Part shown: positions 46,620-59,646 of the stretch, in pieces
How positions within the stretch are numbered: the stretch's first letter is position 1
Layout of the letters: each line of letters begins with the position of its first letter
Assembly (NCBI GenBank): GCA_014825775.1
Contig: MVAQ01000108.1
Span: 1 to 64,000 of the forward strand
Length of the DNA: 64,000 nt
Source of the DNA: Krasilnikovozyma curviuscula
Lineage: Eukaryota > Basidiomycota > Tremellomycetes > Cystofilobasidiales > Mrakiaceae
Direction of reading: 5' to 3'
Position numbers and translations under genes: made by a program
Notes under the pieces: generated by a model
What the model was told of the DNA's origin: nothing
The model's input: the letters and a program-made list of their open reading frames with translations, nothing else
The model's database searches: none

Positions 46620-47523
46620 TCACAACTACTATAGTTGTTTCTCACTAGCAGAAGGACTTGAAGAGGTCCAGATAGAATGAAAGATGGGCCAATTCGATGG
46701 AGAGACTTTTTTCCTTTTCCGAGAATCGAAAGGACCAGCCTCTTCCTCCGTTTTGCTCGTGTTCTGTTGAGGATCAGTTGTTTTCCGGGCTGCTCACCAG
46801 CCTGATTCTATGGATAGAGTAGATCGATAATATGGCAGTGACCGGTCGACAATGGGTGGGCAAGGGCAAGGAGGAAGGAGAACGGACAGTCGGACAGAAC
46901 ACAGAGGAAATGGCCAGGACGAAGAGGGTTAAACGACGGGTGAAAATTCGAGAGGGTTTAAGTAAACAGTTCCAAGGCGTAGGATATGCTAACAGAAGGT
47001 GGCCAACAGGGAGAAAACGTACGACGAACGGTTGTATTTGAGGCGCCAGTGGTTTGGAGCAACTTCAGAACGAGACGTGGGGCGCTTGCCCAAACAAAAC
47101 TCCACAGTGTCTAGCTGAATTTGAATTGCTGTAATTTGACTTCCAGAGAGTCTGTCAAGTCGAATAAGGGGTATACGTCCTTTTGAAGAGAGCTTGGGAC
47201 GTGATTCAATGCGATAAAATAGGACGCGCCCGTTTTTTTAAATGGAGGAGAATAACACTCCAAACGAGAAGCAGTCCACTGGGTCAACAGAGTGGAATAT
47301 ATACTGAGTGCCCTGTATATTTGGTGAGGAAGATTATTCTCTCCCACAACTGCTTGCTCCAGGTCATGACCGGTGAATTTCTTTCTGGAACTTCTAATGT
47401 CTCTGAGAAATAGTGGACAACATAACGCAGATATACAAGCAAACAGAATAAATAACAACCAAAGAGACTCGAACGCAACAGATCAACAATAGTCATGCCT
47501 CAAGTTGTACAGAGAACATTCTT
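46620..47523. other. Intergenic, no gene seen
   Basis: About 0.9 kb with the BRD8-like promoter and the transporter 3' flank. A 69-codon basic plus-strand frame (46832-47041) is not supported by any motif. Confidence 0.45.
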
Positions 47524-50119
47524 CTATAACGCTGATTCACCCGCTGACTCCAGGGGCAAGAAAAATGCAAGAGCGCCTGCTACTAAGAACTGGTGGTTGG
47601 CATGAAAATAGAAAGACATGAGTATGAGCGTTTAGTGGGAGGGCCGAAGAGGAAGCACTCACCAGGGACGCAGAAACGATGACGGGCGATTTGTGTGTTT
47701 GAGGACCATACATCTTTGGAGCACGGAATGCAAAGTTATATTTTAGATGAGGAACTGAGATCTTCTGCTCAATCCTCCGTCCGCGTACTCACTTTTATAA
47801 GCGGTGCAGCGAGCCCGAACACTCTTGAGGACGCCTGAGCAAGAGCATCACCCGACCCACGAGACGGCGTGTTAAATATTTCGACTCCGTATCCCCACAA
47901 GCAGCCATACTGAAACAGAGAGAAGTTCAGATGAGCAACCAGGAAGATGTGACATAAGAATAATAATATCACTCACCATCAAGTTTGTCATGAACGAAAT
48001 CGCACAATTGTAACCTACAACAGCAGCATTACTCTCCGCTGTCGTGAAAAGGAACAAGAATACTCCACTCAGTAGCGTCGATGCAGCCAAGGTGCCTCTT
48101 CTACCACCGAGGACTCTCCACCTGCTTTCTCGGTGGAACTTGGTTTCCACCAACGCAGCCGCGACAAAGGACGCTGGGAAACCGCAGAAGGCCTGAAGTG
48201 CATAGTTGGAATATGTTTCGGAGAGTGTCATGCTGGGAATATCAGCGAGATATAGTGGTAGAAAGGCGGAGTAAAGTGGGTAGGCAATTCCGAGAACCTA
48301 AAGTCCACAATATTACATGTCAGAAACAGCGAATGTCAGAAACAAACAAGAACCCTGCAGACTCACACCGTAGATCAACATCAGCAATCCACTGTTGAAC
48401 GCAATGGTTTTGGTCGCGAACAGTGCCCTGACGTGTTTGAAACTTGCATCTTTCCAAGCATCCTGAATCTTATCCAGAGGGGACCGTTTCTTCATGGGGA
48501 CTGGCGTCTGGCCAAACTTCAAGGTGATGGCTTTCATGTGTTCTACTGTGAAAGAGTGTGTTTGACCGTTCTTTTTTGCGATCTGTTGAATTCGAAAATA
48601 GAGTCGTGAGGAAAGGAGAAAACACATCGCCGATATTGATGAGGTACTCACTTTATCTAAAACAAGCATGGCTTCCTCATCTCTTCCTTGTGATGCCAAG
48701 AATTTCGGCTGTAGAAAATCACAACACAAGAGGTTGGGTTGGGAAAGGCGAAGAGAGGAGGAAATTTCTCAAGTCGACGAATGGAACTCACCGACTCATC
48801 AACTGGCAAAGCGAACACTCGAATGATCCACATGACCATAAATATTGCACCCACAGCTAAAGAAGCAGAGCCTCATTTAGCATCTATCTGTGTCATTAGA
48901 AAGGCGGATCTCAACTCACTGTATAGTGAGTACCTCCAACCTGTGTTGCGGTCAAGCGTACCAGGGGCGCAGGTCGCAAGACCAGTTCGTGGGTCGATAA
49001 TCCTGGTACATGCTGTGAGAGAAAAAGCGACTTTTAAGTGAGAACAAACTTGTAAGCAGTTTGGTACACGCTTAGCTTACCGTGATTCGTCCTGAACGGC
49101 CAAACGATGAGGCAAGCCAACACTTGACCAACCGGCCATGCGAAGCTCAGCAATGTCACCAACCACTGTCTGTTTGCAGGCAGGAACTCCAACAGTAACG
49201 GGCCATCCACCGTGTAGTTTCCACCACAACCCCATCCGACGACTGTGCAGAAGCCCAACCACATCGGCCAGGACGTTGACGCGCCGGTCGCGAACACGAA
49301 GATAGATCCGATGAGGAGGGTCGCGTTCCAGGCGAACTTCCTGCCGATGAAGTCTGCTGATAGGCCCCAGAAGAGAGCACCGATGATAAGGCCCACATAG
49401 ATGTAGAGAGTGGTCTCCGCCACCTGCGTGGGGTTGAACTGCATCTGGATGAAGGGCAGGAGGAGAGATATCGTTTTGAGGAAGAAATTGTCGCCAAACC
49501 ATCCAAAAGCCGCAACTGTAAACACTTCCCACCTGGTTGAGAGTACCCAAAAAGAAGCCATAGTGTCAATATGGGTCCGAGGCGAGAAATAGGAATCTGA
49601 AACATCCGAGAGACTTCGAGCGCAGACGAAAGAATTGTATTACGGGTGGCATGGATGAAGAGTGAGAATACTTACTGATATCTTCCCATGCCAATCTCTG
49701 AATAAGCAACGTTGATTAGTCGTACTGTTGATGGGATTTTGATTTGACGGGAGTTAAAAGGATGGGCAGAATTATGCGGACGGGGTGACATGTTGAGGGT
49801 CGATGTCAGTGCACAGAACAGTCCTAAGTAAGATATAAGAGATAGAACTGACCTTTGGCTTCGAACGCAGCGTCAATCCCGTGAGATCTAGCTGCTTGCT
49901 CGACCTCGATCATCTGAAACCGCATGCAGAAGTATTGAGGGTCAACGAACGAGCTGTATCAGAAGCACTCTCATTCGGGTCTTTACTCACATCAGGGCTG
50001 AGAATGTACTTCATGATCTCTTCGTGTGAACTCCCTCGTCGGGAGTGAGGTATCTGCTGCTTGCTGTCCTCATCCTCCCACGAGCCGTCAGAGGACTTCG
50101 GTTTCGTGTGAGCGTGCAT
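47524..50119 (-). CDS. MFS transporter, SV2-like group
   Basis: Twelve-span major facilitator of the plasma or vacuolar membrane. The hydrophilic N-terminus starts MHAHTKPKSSDGSWEDED. IGMGRYQ|WEVFTVAAFGWFG (splice CA|GTGG at about 49531) begins span 1. GALFWGLSADFIGRKFAWN is the MFS A-motif. Later spans read WLGFCTVVGWGCGGNYTVDG, FLPANRQWLVTLLSFAW, AVGAIFMVMWIIRVFALP, a cytosolic loop with KKRSPLDKIQDAWKD, GLLMLIYGV, FLPLYLADI, LLSGVFLFLF and a final FLVAGALAFFLPLESAGESA, the PxE.xG end typical of the SV2/sugar-related branch. The substrate is unknown. About nine introns; all joins checked are in phase. Confidence 0.85.
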
Positions 50120-50919
50120 GACAAGAAGTTGAGCTGAATGGCCCCCTCTTTAGTCAAGAACTAGTCAAGTTGGTGTTGGTGGTAAATCTCACTTTGCTGC
50201 TAGTGGAAACTTGGATCAGAGAAGCAGAGGCGTCCTTGCGGTGTTAAGTGAACAAGGGCTGGAGAAAACAAACCTGGTGGAGGGTCCGTGGCGCACAAGT
50301 GTATTTTACCAAAACCAAAACCGATAGAACTTTACCACTAAAGGCAGATATGATCTTCAAGCCGAGATCTAGAAGCTGTCACTGGTAGTCTATAGGAATG
50401 TTTTCGCGCCCGTGAGGATAAAATACAACGCCACTGACCGGAAAAGGCGAAATCTAGGTTGGGGGGAAGGGGGCGTTATTGTTGATGTCGTTCGAGCGAT
50501 TGAACTTGACTTAAGATAGTGTATTAAAAAGGATAGCATGATCTTTGTTCATCGGTAGTGAAGATGGGACGAGCTTGTGTGTGACCAGGAATGAGGGTTG
50601 ATGTGATCGGTTAAGGGTTCTTTGTGTAGGTCTCAAAACGCACCAGTTCTTATTCTCGTTGAACCTAACAGCTTAAATAACAGTGGCAGGTTTCCTTCTT
50701 GAGTATATACAGGAAGGAAAAAAACCACGCTGTTTGCTAAGCGGTAACGCTACCTCCTATTAATTGACTGCTCGTTGTGCATAACAAATGTTGTGCATAA
50801 CAAATGTTGTGCCAACTTGTAGTATATGGTACCTGCGTAAGATTTAGACGTACAAAATGGACAGATGCTATCAATAATACATTTTGTTTTAGTACAAATC
50901 AAAAAGTCCTGGTGGTTGT
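50120..50919. other. Intergenic, transporter promoter
   Basis: About 0.8 kb, no gene. A short direct repeat (TTGTGCATAACAAATG, twice) lies at about 50775-50808. Confidence 0.5.
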
Positions 50920-52413
50920 TTAGTGGGCAGCCGCGAACCTCTTCCTGAACGCCGGAATCTTCAAGTCGCCGATCACGCGCTTGTCGACCTGATTCTTGAA
51001 CTCGACTTTGTTATCAGCTACAGCCATTTCAGGTGTCTGAAGTGGAGCGAGAGTGAGACCTAGAGACGAGACGGTAAAGGGGCCAAACGGCGCTGTTACG
51101 AGGGGCAAAAAACTGTCATTTGGTGGAAGAGAAGGTTCTGAGCTGGAACATTGTTGTAGAGAGGTGGGATGATGGAGAGGGAGAGATGACTGTGGAGAAG
51201 ATGTCACGAGTTGGGGTTGGAAGATACTGTTGAGGTACACGTTGGTGAGAATTGATTGAGGATCGGTATCGAGTAAGTCGGCGGGAAATGCCGACGCAAT
51301 ACCAGACTGTTGGAATGACTGGATGTTGCTCACTTCCTCATCGTAAGCATCGATAAAATTATAAGATGATGGCGAGACTGGTGAAAAGAGGGCTCCATCG
51401 CTCGTGGTGCTATAATTGTTGGAGGAGTAGACACCACTTAGCCACTGTGAGGTATTGACATCGAGTGAAGAGCTGGATTCATATTCATCCCCATTCTAGG
51501 TTTTTAAAGTTTTTCAGAAAGCAATGGCCGTCAGGAGGAAATATGCGGTGTGGGGAACCAACCTAATAACTCACGGTAGCATCATCCGCAGCCTGAACCT
51601 GGAAACCAAAAATCCCTTTTGACGGAGCAATTCTTTTACTGGAATCAGTATACAGAGGATCTGGTTTCGAACTTTGAGCGGTATTAACAGCAACAGAGGA
51701 GTCACTGGATGCTGGGGAAGATTTTGAGAATTGAGGGGAAAGTGCAGCTTGTCGTTGCTGAGGTTGTGAAAGCCTCAGTGAGCGCTGCAAAGACTGGGAC
51801 CGTCTACGTTTATATTTCGGTCGAGAGTCATTGGATTCTTCCTTCCGCCTGCTTGAATATTCCTGTTCTTCGTACTCGTCATCCGATGGCAGTCGCTTCG
51901 TTTTCTTAGCTTTGTTTACTCGAGGCTTGATACCTAACCCAGGAATCTCAACGCTCCCTCCAACGTCTCCAAGTTCTGCATGCAGTTTCTACCACAAGGA
52001 GATTGAAGAAATATTTCAGCAAGAATGTAGCCAAAGAGAATATTTTACTCACCCATCGATGTCTCATCAACAGATCAGCCCTAGAAAACTTGAGAGGACA
52101 GTGCGAGCAACGGTAGGGTTTATCTCCCGTATCTTAAAGAAGAGTGGGTAACACCGTGTCAGAAGGACGACACATGTTTGGGAGAATGCTGTCGCGACTC
52201 ACGAATTCGCATGTGACGATCGAGATTCTGTAGTCGTGTGAAGGAACTGGTACAATGGAGACCTGGAGTGGAGTCAAGAGAATACATATATGTTACGGGG
52301 TGAGGTTTTTTCGAAAATGTAGGGTTTTGATGCAGAATGGTAAGAAATATTAATATCAGCAGGTCATTTGATGAGGCGGCCTCAGCGGACGTACATTTGA
52401 AGCTTCCCACCAT
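50920..52413 (-). CDS. C2H2 zinc-finger transcription factor, paralogue 1
   Basis: Two adjacent C2H2 fingers at the extreme N-terminus, then a long disordered region. Exon 1 (52413-52395) reads MVGSFK plus one base; the GTACGT donor splits the first Cys codon (T|GT). Finger 1 is CLHCTSSFTRLQNLDRHMRI + H and finger 2 CSHCPLKFSRADLLMRHRW + KLH. A basic region with KKTKRL and KYKRRRSQS is a likely nuclear signal. The rest is Ser/Pro/Gln-rich with an acidic linker, ending KRVIGDLKIPAFRKRFAAAH. The factor at 62107-63679 is a clear paralogue with the same fingers and the same split-Cys intron. Target genes are unknown; it lies next to the phytochrome. Confidence 0.83.
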
Positions 52414-53374
52414 GATGGATAGGGGAGTTGTCAGAGTCGCAATATTTGTTCAACTTTGAAAGAGCTATAGTCAAAATGGGAAGAATGAAAGCAACGACAG
52501 TCAATATAGACTCAATATGTACAAAATAAAGGTTCCCAATCGACTGGAAGCTTGACTCTTCTCACCTTGTGAAGCTGTTAATCCAATCAAACTGGAAACA
52601 AGAGAAAAGATAGGTCAGCTAGGCTCACTATGAGTAGGATCAGTTACCAAGAGAGGAGGAATCGGCGCAGACACAGAATTCCTCATCGAACATCGAGGTC
52701 AATCGATCGAATGGTCTTCATTTCCTCTCTCCTTGAAGTTCAATCATAGGATTTACTCACTGGTCGAGAAAAGCTCTCCACTCAATCGCTTTATCAGTGA
52801 GGTAGGTTTAGCTATGTACCAAGGGAGAGCACCAGCGGAAAGAATTGTTAAAAACAGCCTAGCTGAAATCAGTTTTATACGCAGTATCGGAAATGTTGTA
52901 GCTTACGTTTGATATCTCAACCTGAAATTATCAGAAGGATAGACACAATTTTCTGCTTCAGTGCTGATGATTTGATGTGGAGGACAGCGAGCTGCAGAGA
53001 TGGAAGTTGGAAGAAGATGAAGAAGATGAAGTGCAGGAAGTCGCGAGCCGCGCGATCACGTTTCCGGTGGCGCTCGCTTTGTCATTATTACGTGGGGACT
53101 GACCGCTCGCAATACGTTTTGTTTTTTTATGGCAATCACAACGCACAGATATAAGTAGATATGAGAGAATCAAGTGAGGCAATGTATGCAAACGATCTCT
53201 TACCAATTAGTTTGTTGTAACGTTATTCGTGAGTGTCTGCGGTGTGGAGCGCACAGCCAATCTCTCGTTTGAGCCACAGCTCAAGATATAGAAGTATATC
53301 AGGAATCCCATTGTCTGCAGCAATTATGTACAAAAAAGATAAATTAGACTACGGCTGTTCTGTCGCCGAGGTCT
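52414..53374. other. Intergenic between C2H2 gene and phytochrome 3' end
   Basis: About 0.96 kb upstream of C2H2 paralogue 1, with many possible splice-like signals that could be non-coding 5' UTR exons. No separate gene was supported. Confidence 0.45.
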
Positions 53375-56300
53375 TTACTGATGCAGACCGTCTGTGGAGC
53401 CGCCGCTCCCAGACGAAGATCCTTCACTGAGAGCAGGAGTTATCGCAGGCGTTTCATCTGGCAGAAAAATAATGAGAGATTCAGAAACGCCAAAAAAAAA
53501 AAAAGAAGAAAAAAACGGAGGTTCTAGAAGGCGACTCACCAAAGAACCAACCTCCCCGCTCCCACTCGTAACCGACACGATACGTGTTGTTCTTCCTCAC
53601 CGTCTGGTCAAAGATCCCTGCTAGGATTTCTTGCAGCCGGTTGTTATCGATGGGCTTCAAGATCCAACCGTCGAATCCGCTGCCGATCATCTTCTCTTTG
53701 TCCGACTCGTAGCACGCTGCAGAAACCGCAAGGACAGGTATTCTACGGTTCAACTGGGTCGATTTTCGAAGTTCAGAAAGAGGCGTCGACGCTGCTGACT
53801 TATAAAATTTCAGCTCAGCTCGTCGGATCTTGAGAGTTGCATCCCATCCATTCAAAATTGGCCTGGCGTGGAGGAAGTGATATTAGTGAGTACGATCGAC
53901 GATGTATACAAGTAGTTTTACAGAACTCACATGTTGAGATCCATCAGAATCACATCCCACTGTCTATCAGCCTTCACCAAGTCAACACTCTGCTGTCCAT
54001 TCTTCATTATCGTCGACCCATACCCAAACTTCTCGATTCTCTTGGAAAGCATCCGCCTGTTGATGTCATCGTCGTCGACTACTACAGCGCGATACTTTAG
54101 ATCTGCTTTTCGGGCTTTCGTCTTCACTGCTTTCTGAGCTGTAGCCAAGTCCGCTCCCATGGGGAACGTTGGCTCGGGTGCGCCTCTTTGGGATTCTGGA
54201 TATGGAGATGCTTGGGACGGTGCCTTTATCAAAGGTTCTGATGGGGATGAAGTTGACTGTGGTGATAATATTGTCTTGATTTCAGCGGCAGGTGTAATGT
54301 GTTGAGGTTTTGCTGTGCTGATATTGACGGTAGACCTTTTCGTCGGACTGGTTCCAAGAAACGACTCCGGTAATTTGACAGCGTGAAGTGGGTGTCGAGA
54401 GTCTGCGACATCAAAGGTACCCGATGTTGGTGCTGGCGGTGGCCGATTATCAGGTGGAAGTTTCCGCGAGCTACCACCTGTTGAGTTGGACATGGAGGTG
54501 TGAGGAACTGCAGGTGTAAAGTCTTGGTGCAAGGGGCCAGAAGACATGTGTGACGAGCTAAGGGCGTCAACAACGTTCTCGAGTTCACTTTTGGAGGAAG
54601 AGCCGATACTGCGACTGCTACCAACTGACTGCTCGTTCTTTCTGATGGGTTGCTGAGAAAGGGCCAGAGAAAGGAAAATGGTGAACTTGGTTCCGTGATC
54701 CACTTCAGAATCAACCCTCATAGATCCGTCCAATCTTTCCACTACCCTCGAGACCACCGCAAGGCCCAATCCTAAACCTTCAGCGGGAAGTTCTCCATGG
54801 TCGTGAGTCCGTTCGACCGACTCGAGTGTTGCAAAGATGTTTTCAAGCTTTGCCTTCGGGATACCAGAACCAGTATCCATAACCTCGATTTGAAGAGGAA
54901 TCATAGACGATGCTCCTGAGATGGCCAAGTCATTTTGGAAATCTTGTCTTTTAACATCAACAGAGATAAAGCCATCACTATAAAACAACAAATGGTGAGA
55001 TCCGTGCGTGTTCAATCTGTCAGAGTGAGGTCAATTTAACGCACTCCGTATGTTGAACTAGGCAGAAAATGAACAAAGTAAATCTAGTATCAGGTTGTGG
55101 TGATAAGGGAATGGCGTAGAGGGAGGTGAACTCACGGGCGTTGTCCACTAAGTTAGAGATGACAGTTGAAATAAGTCTGCTGTCACCAACAAAGGAATCT
55201 GGAAGGACTTCATCGAAGTTAACATAGAACCCTATTCGTCTCCGTTTGGCTTCCACTATATAGTTCGATAACGTCTCATCGACAGATCCTCTGATGCTGA
55301 AAGGTAGCTGGAATGATGTTTCTTGACCAGACTCCACCCGAGTAAGATCTAGTAAGTCATTGATGGTGAAGAGTAAGCTACCAAAAAGAGTTCAGAATAA
55401 GCTATGTAACTACAGGGTGAGGTTAGATAACTAAAACTCACCTTTTGGATGCAAAGTGACTCTTGGACAAATTTTCGCGAGTTTCAGGTTCGAGATTCTT
55501 CTCCAGTGCCAGCTCAAGGTAGTTGATAAGTTGATTCAGAGGCGTGCGGACTATTGGGTTGAAGTTAGCAATGGGTAGTGAGAAAGATTAAGAAAGACAT
55601 GTGTTTGCCTCACCATCATGAGAGACGCTGTCAAGCAAGGCTCTTGCCCTTTCATTTTGCTGCACCACACTCTCCTTCTCTCTCCAGACCTCAATAAACT
55701 TTCCGTAAACAAGAGAGAGCACGCCGGCTGAAAAGAAAAAAGTAAAATCATAGTCAGCTTTTAACCCCGCCCAGGAGCCAGGTAGTAACACACCGGTCTC
55801 GAGCTGTTCGCTTGTCCACACTCGACTTCGACCAGCTACAGATTCAGACCAAGCCTATGAAACAGATTAGTAAGAGATTTGCCAGGAAGATAATGGCATA
55901 ATTGGTTCTCACCTTGAATGATTTACGCGGTTCCAAATGAGCGCTGTCTTCAGCATCCTTCGACTTGTACGGCTTTCCAGCCCATGTCACTTGCTGTACC
56001 TGACCTTTGCGAAGGAAGCACACAACATCCTTTGACTCTGGACTGAGAGGTACCACGAGAACACCGGCAATAATTCCATTGAATGGACGAATTTTGTTTT
56101 CAAGCTCAGGAAGATCTGAAGCGATGCTTTCAGTAGAAAGAAGTGTTTGGTATTTCCTGTTACGAACCCATTCAGCGATCTGGAAGCACACAAAAGGCAA
56201 TCAGAGAACAAGTCGGTCACGAAGGATACGAGACTTACAGCGAGGATTTCTTCTCCGTGTTCGGCGCTCCCAAGAATCTTGGCATTATCTCCAATGACCT

Positions 56301-59300
56301 AAAGGAAGCTGCAATGTCAATACAGGGACGACATGGCCAACTTCTTGGCCGCTATTACAGTGAAAACCTACCAGTACACCATCGTCACAGTCGAAGAGAG
56401 TAAGTAAATCCTGCGGATTTGAAATAATATGGCCTTCAGGGTGACCGTCACTTGGGAGCGTTGAAATCTAAACACGAAGGAAGAATGAGAGAGCGAACTC
56501 AAAACGGAAAAATTTCATGCTCACCAACTGCCTGGTCTGAAGACGGTAAGAATACGAGAGCCTCTCGATGTTTCGACCAACAGCATCACTAAAAAGCTTG
56601 AGCATCTGCCTGACAGGGAAGGAAACTCTCATTCCAGCTCTCCCGTAACTGTGGCAGGCAATGAGACCCCACAGTTTACCGAATGCCATTATAGAGATCG
56701 ACATTGATGAGCGAACTCCCATATTCTGTTGAAGGATAAAGGAAGATTTTGTTAGAACGTGGATGGTATGGCCCCGGGAAGCAACTCACGCCGAGATATT
56801 TGATGTGAATCCTACAGCAAAAAGTGTTCGTACAACATTAGGGTATATGAGAAAGTGGTGAAAAGGGAGCCAACTCACGGACTCATTGCTCTCAAAAATG
56901 AGTGCGTGAGATCAAGAGGTGTCTTCAGATCCTCTTGAGACCTCAAGATCAACCGTGCCGTTGTTTGTTCTCGATCGTAGAGCAACCGAACTTTGTTGAT
57001 TTTGTAAAGCTCCCTAGCTTGAGCAGGAATGTCCGCTGAACAAAAAGAGTCATCAGTATGGATAATGTAAAGACCGCCGGGCATGGATAGAAGCTTTACA
57101 AGCTGGGAAATTTAATCCTCTGTATAGGTCATGCGTTTGAGACCTAGGGAAAGGAAACTATTGAGATGGGTAAGATACTCAGTCAATATACAGGTATGTC
57201 TTACCAGTCAACAAGCTCTGAAACAACCAGTCCGTTATAGTCAGAATCGAACTAGGTGAAGCGGGATAACGTCAGTCCGATGTCTGCTGCCGATAGGGAT
57301 CAATCCTCACCTGGTACACAAGACACCTCGAGAATTGAGTAAGATCCTTTGCGTTGCCAACAGCAATTTTTAGGAAACTTTCCATGTCTTCAGCGGCTGA
57401 AAGCTGCGCGTTGACTTGAGACAACACAGCGAAGACATCGACCGTGCCAACACCTTTGGAAGAAGCCAGGTCAACGGGAAGGCAAAGACTCCAGGGATTT
57501 ATTTTTACATAAACATACCATTTCCTTCTGCTCTCCTGCTGTGGGATGGACGTGTTCTTCGAGGTCGGTCGCCGCCTGGGCCGCTGCTTCCGGAGGGAGA
57601 GGATGCAGGAACGACCGAGAATTTCGCTGCTCTCCTGATTTCTAGAGGGAGACCCAAACATCAGTGGAAGGCAAAAAGGGAATAATTCTGGGAGATGTAC
57701 TTACTCTCGAGAGCTCTGATGGGCTTCGAAGATGAAGACGTACTCTCGGCAAGCCGCTCTTGAGACGGGGAATAGTCTAATCCATCCAGGCCAGGGAGAG
57801 CAAGTCCCATAGAGGAAGACATGGAGGAAGTGTCCCTTCTCAACTCTTGTAAACTAGGTCTCACCGTTTGACCAGAGTTATCACCAACGGTCGACTCGTA
57901 GATACCAGCAGCTACCCCACCTTGTTTGGTTGTCCCACCACTGCCATTTCCAGACATCGAGCCGCTCCCAGCAGCACCGCCAGAGCTCTTTGAGGCTATC
58001 GTCTCTGACCCTGCAGATCCAGAGGAAGATTCACTCTTGCTGGGGTGGGAAGCGAACTGGGGGTTGAAGCTGACCGGAGGATAGAGAGGGTTGAAGATAT
58101 CGCGCTCGAGCTCGAGTTCCAAGATGATGAGGTTCTCTGAAACTCCGGGTTGAGGATCCTTCAACGTGGGTTTGTGAGCAGCACACCAACAGGTCCATTC
58201 ACGCCGTTCTTCACCGTTTGTATCTTCATCCTCATCCGCTTTTTCTGCTGTTTTCAAGAGCGATGAACCAGGCTGACCAAATCCAGAGAGCAAGAATACG
58301 GTCGGTCCATCCTCGTTGATAGCGTCTTCACCAGCGTTCGCTCTCTGAGATGATTCCCATGCATCGAACTCGAGAAGGAACTCTAAGTTATCGCGGAGGA
58401 TGGCTTCTTGGTTGGAGGACAGAATGTTGGTGAAGCTGGAGATACCAAAGAGGTAGTTCGGCGACAGTCCAAGGATTTCGGTCGCATTCTCAGAGACTTG
58501 TCGGACAACAAGATTACCTGTGACGGTTGACGAAATGTCAAAATTTCTGGGAATGGAATGTAAGATGAGCGTGAGGAGGACCGACCTGTTTCCTGATCCT
58601 CAATCAGCGCAACCAGTACACCATATCCTTGGACCGCGCCAGGAACATGAATTGGCTGAAATGATTGGAAAAAGAAGCCGTCAGCGAAAAAAAAAAAATT
58701 ACAAGTTGATTGAACAGAAAGAGCTCACCTCATCTTCACACTTCAACAGCTTGCCCTCTCTTCCCGTGAGAATATGATGTCCTTCACGCGTCAACCTATG
58801 CTCGAACCTGACTGTAGCAATCTCTGGAAGTACTTGTACTGGCTTTACATCCTCTTCGGAAACGTCATCAGCACTGTTCTTCTGTTCAACAATTACCGAC
58901 GTCTGGTTGTCCTCACTGTAGTCCCCGACCTCCGAGACGGACACAAAATCGCCTTTGGAATTGCTCGAGTAGGGCAAATGGATGATGCCGTTTAGATTCC
59001 GATTGGACGAGTTTGAGGCGGTGGATGAGAAAGCGGAGGAGGACGAGTTGTTGTGGGAGACCGCCTTGGTGGTTGAAGGGAAGACGTGTGTAGATGTTGA
59101 AGACGAGGTAGATCTGTTCGATATCGAGTCGAGCATAGGTGCACCGGAAGGAGATTCTATTTTGTTCGGATAGACGGGGGAAGGTGATGTTGACGACAGA
59201 GTGGGCTGTGGTGCTAGAGGGAGGTCAGACGAACGCGTCGACGATTGATGACGGCCTAAGGGGAGGGAAGACTCGGACGTTTCGGGCGACGGAGACGAAA

Positions 59301-59646
59301 CTAATGTTCCTATAGCAAAGAAGCTTCCGTTTCTTCCAGGAGTCGGTCTCGTGGTAGTTGTGTGGCTGGTGTCGTCTTTCTCTCTCGCTTCCGCCGGGAA
59401 ATGACGGTAGTTGGGCGTCGCATCCTCATTAACTACACTAGCTCTTCTTCCTGACACTACCGGTGAGAGGGAGTTGCCGTTCGGTATTATGGAATGTTCT
59501 TTGCTAGGTGTCGGCGGTATAGGTGTCGAGTTTGTAAAAATGGAACGGATCGGAAAAACGAAGGACGATACATTTCCTGACTCGGCTCGAGGAGACATGG
59601 GAGGGAGAGTGGAATGCTGATTTGAACTCTGAGAAGTTCCTGGCAT
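53375..59646 (-). CDS. Fungal phytochrome (PAS-GAF-PHY hybrid histidine kinase)
   Basis: Red/far-red photoreceptor kinase with many exons. Residues 1-290 from MPGTSQSSNQ are disordered. The PAS domain begins LLKCEDEPIHVPGAVQGYGV; Cys303 is at the bilin-attachment position used by bacterial and fungal phytochromes. After a Ser/Gly-rich insertion comes the GAF domain with FPASDIPAQARELYKINKV (the PxSDIP motif) and RAMSPIHIKYLANMGVRSSM (chromophore-pocket His). The PHY domain follows. The kinase has H-box LLDSVSHDVRTPLNQL, N-box VISNLVDNALQHTDDGF (restored by splicing), G boxes MDTGSGIP and GLGLGLAVVSRVV. A C-terminal receiver has VVVDDDDINRRML, phospho-Asp in VILMDLNMP, and Lys in ILKPID. The H-box has SHD where SHE is usual. 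The gene appears intact. It is flanked by paralogous C2H2 factors. Confidence 0.93.

Noticed and set aside
46832..47041. 69-codon basic plus-strand frame
   Set aside because: No motif, no splice context, lies in the BRD8-like promoter.
54229..54714. 161-codon minus frame inside the phytochrome
   Set aside because: Out-of-frame shadow of the phytochrome's kinase-receiver linker.
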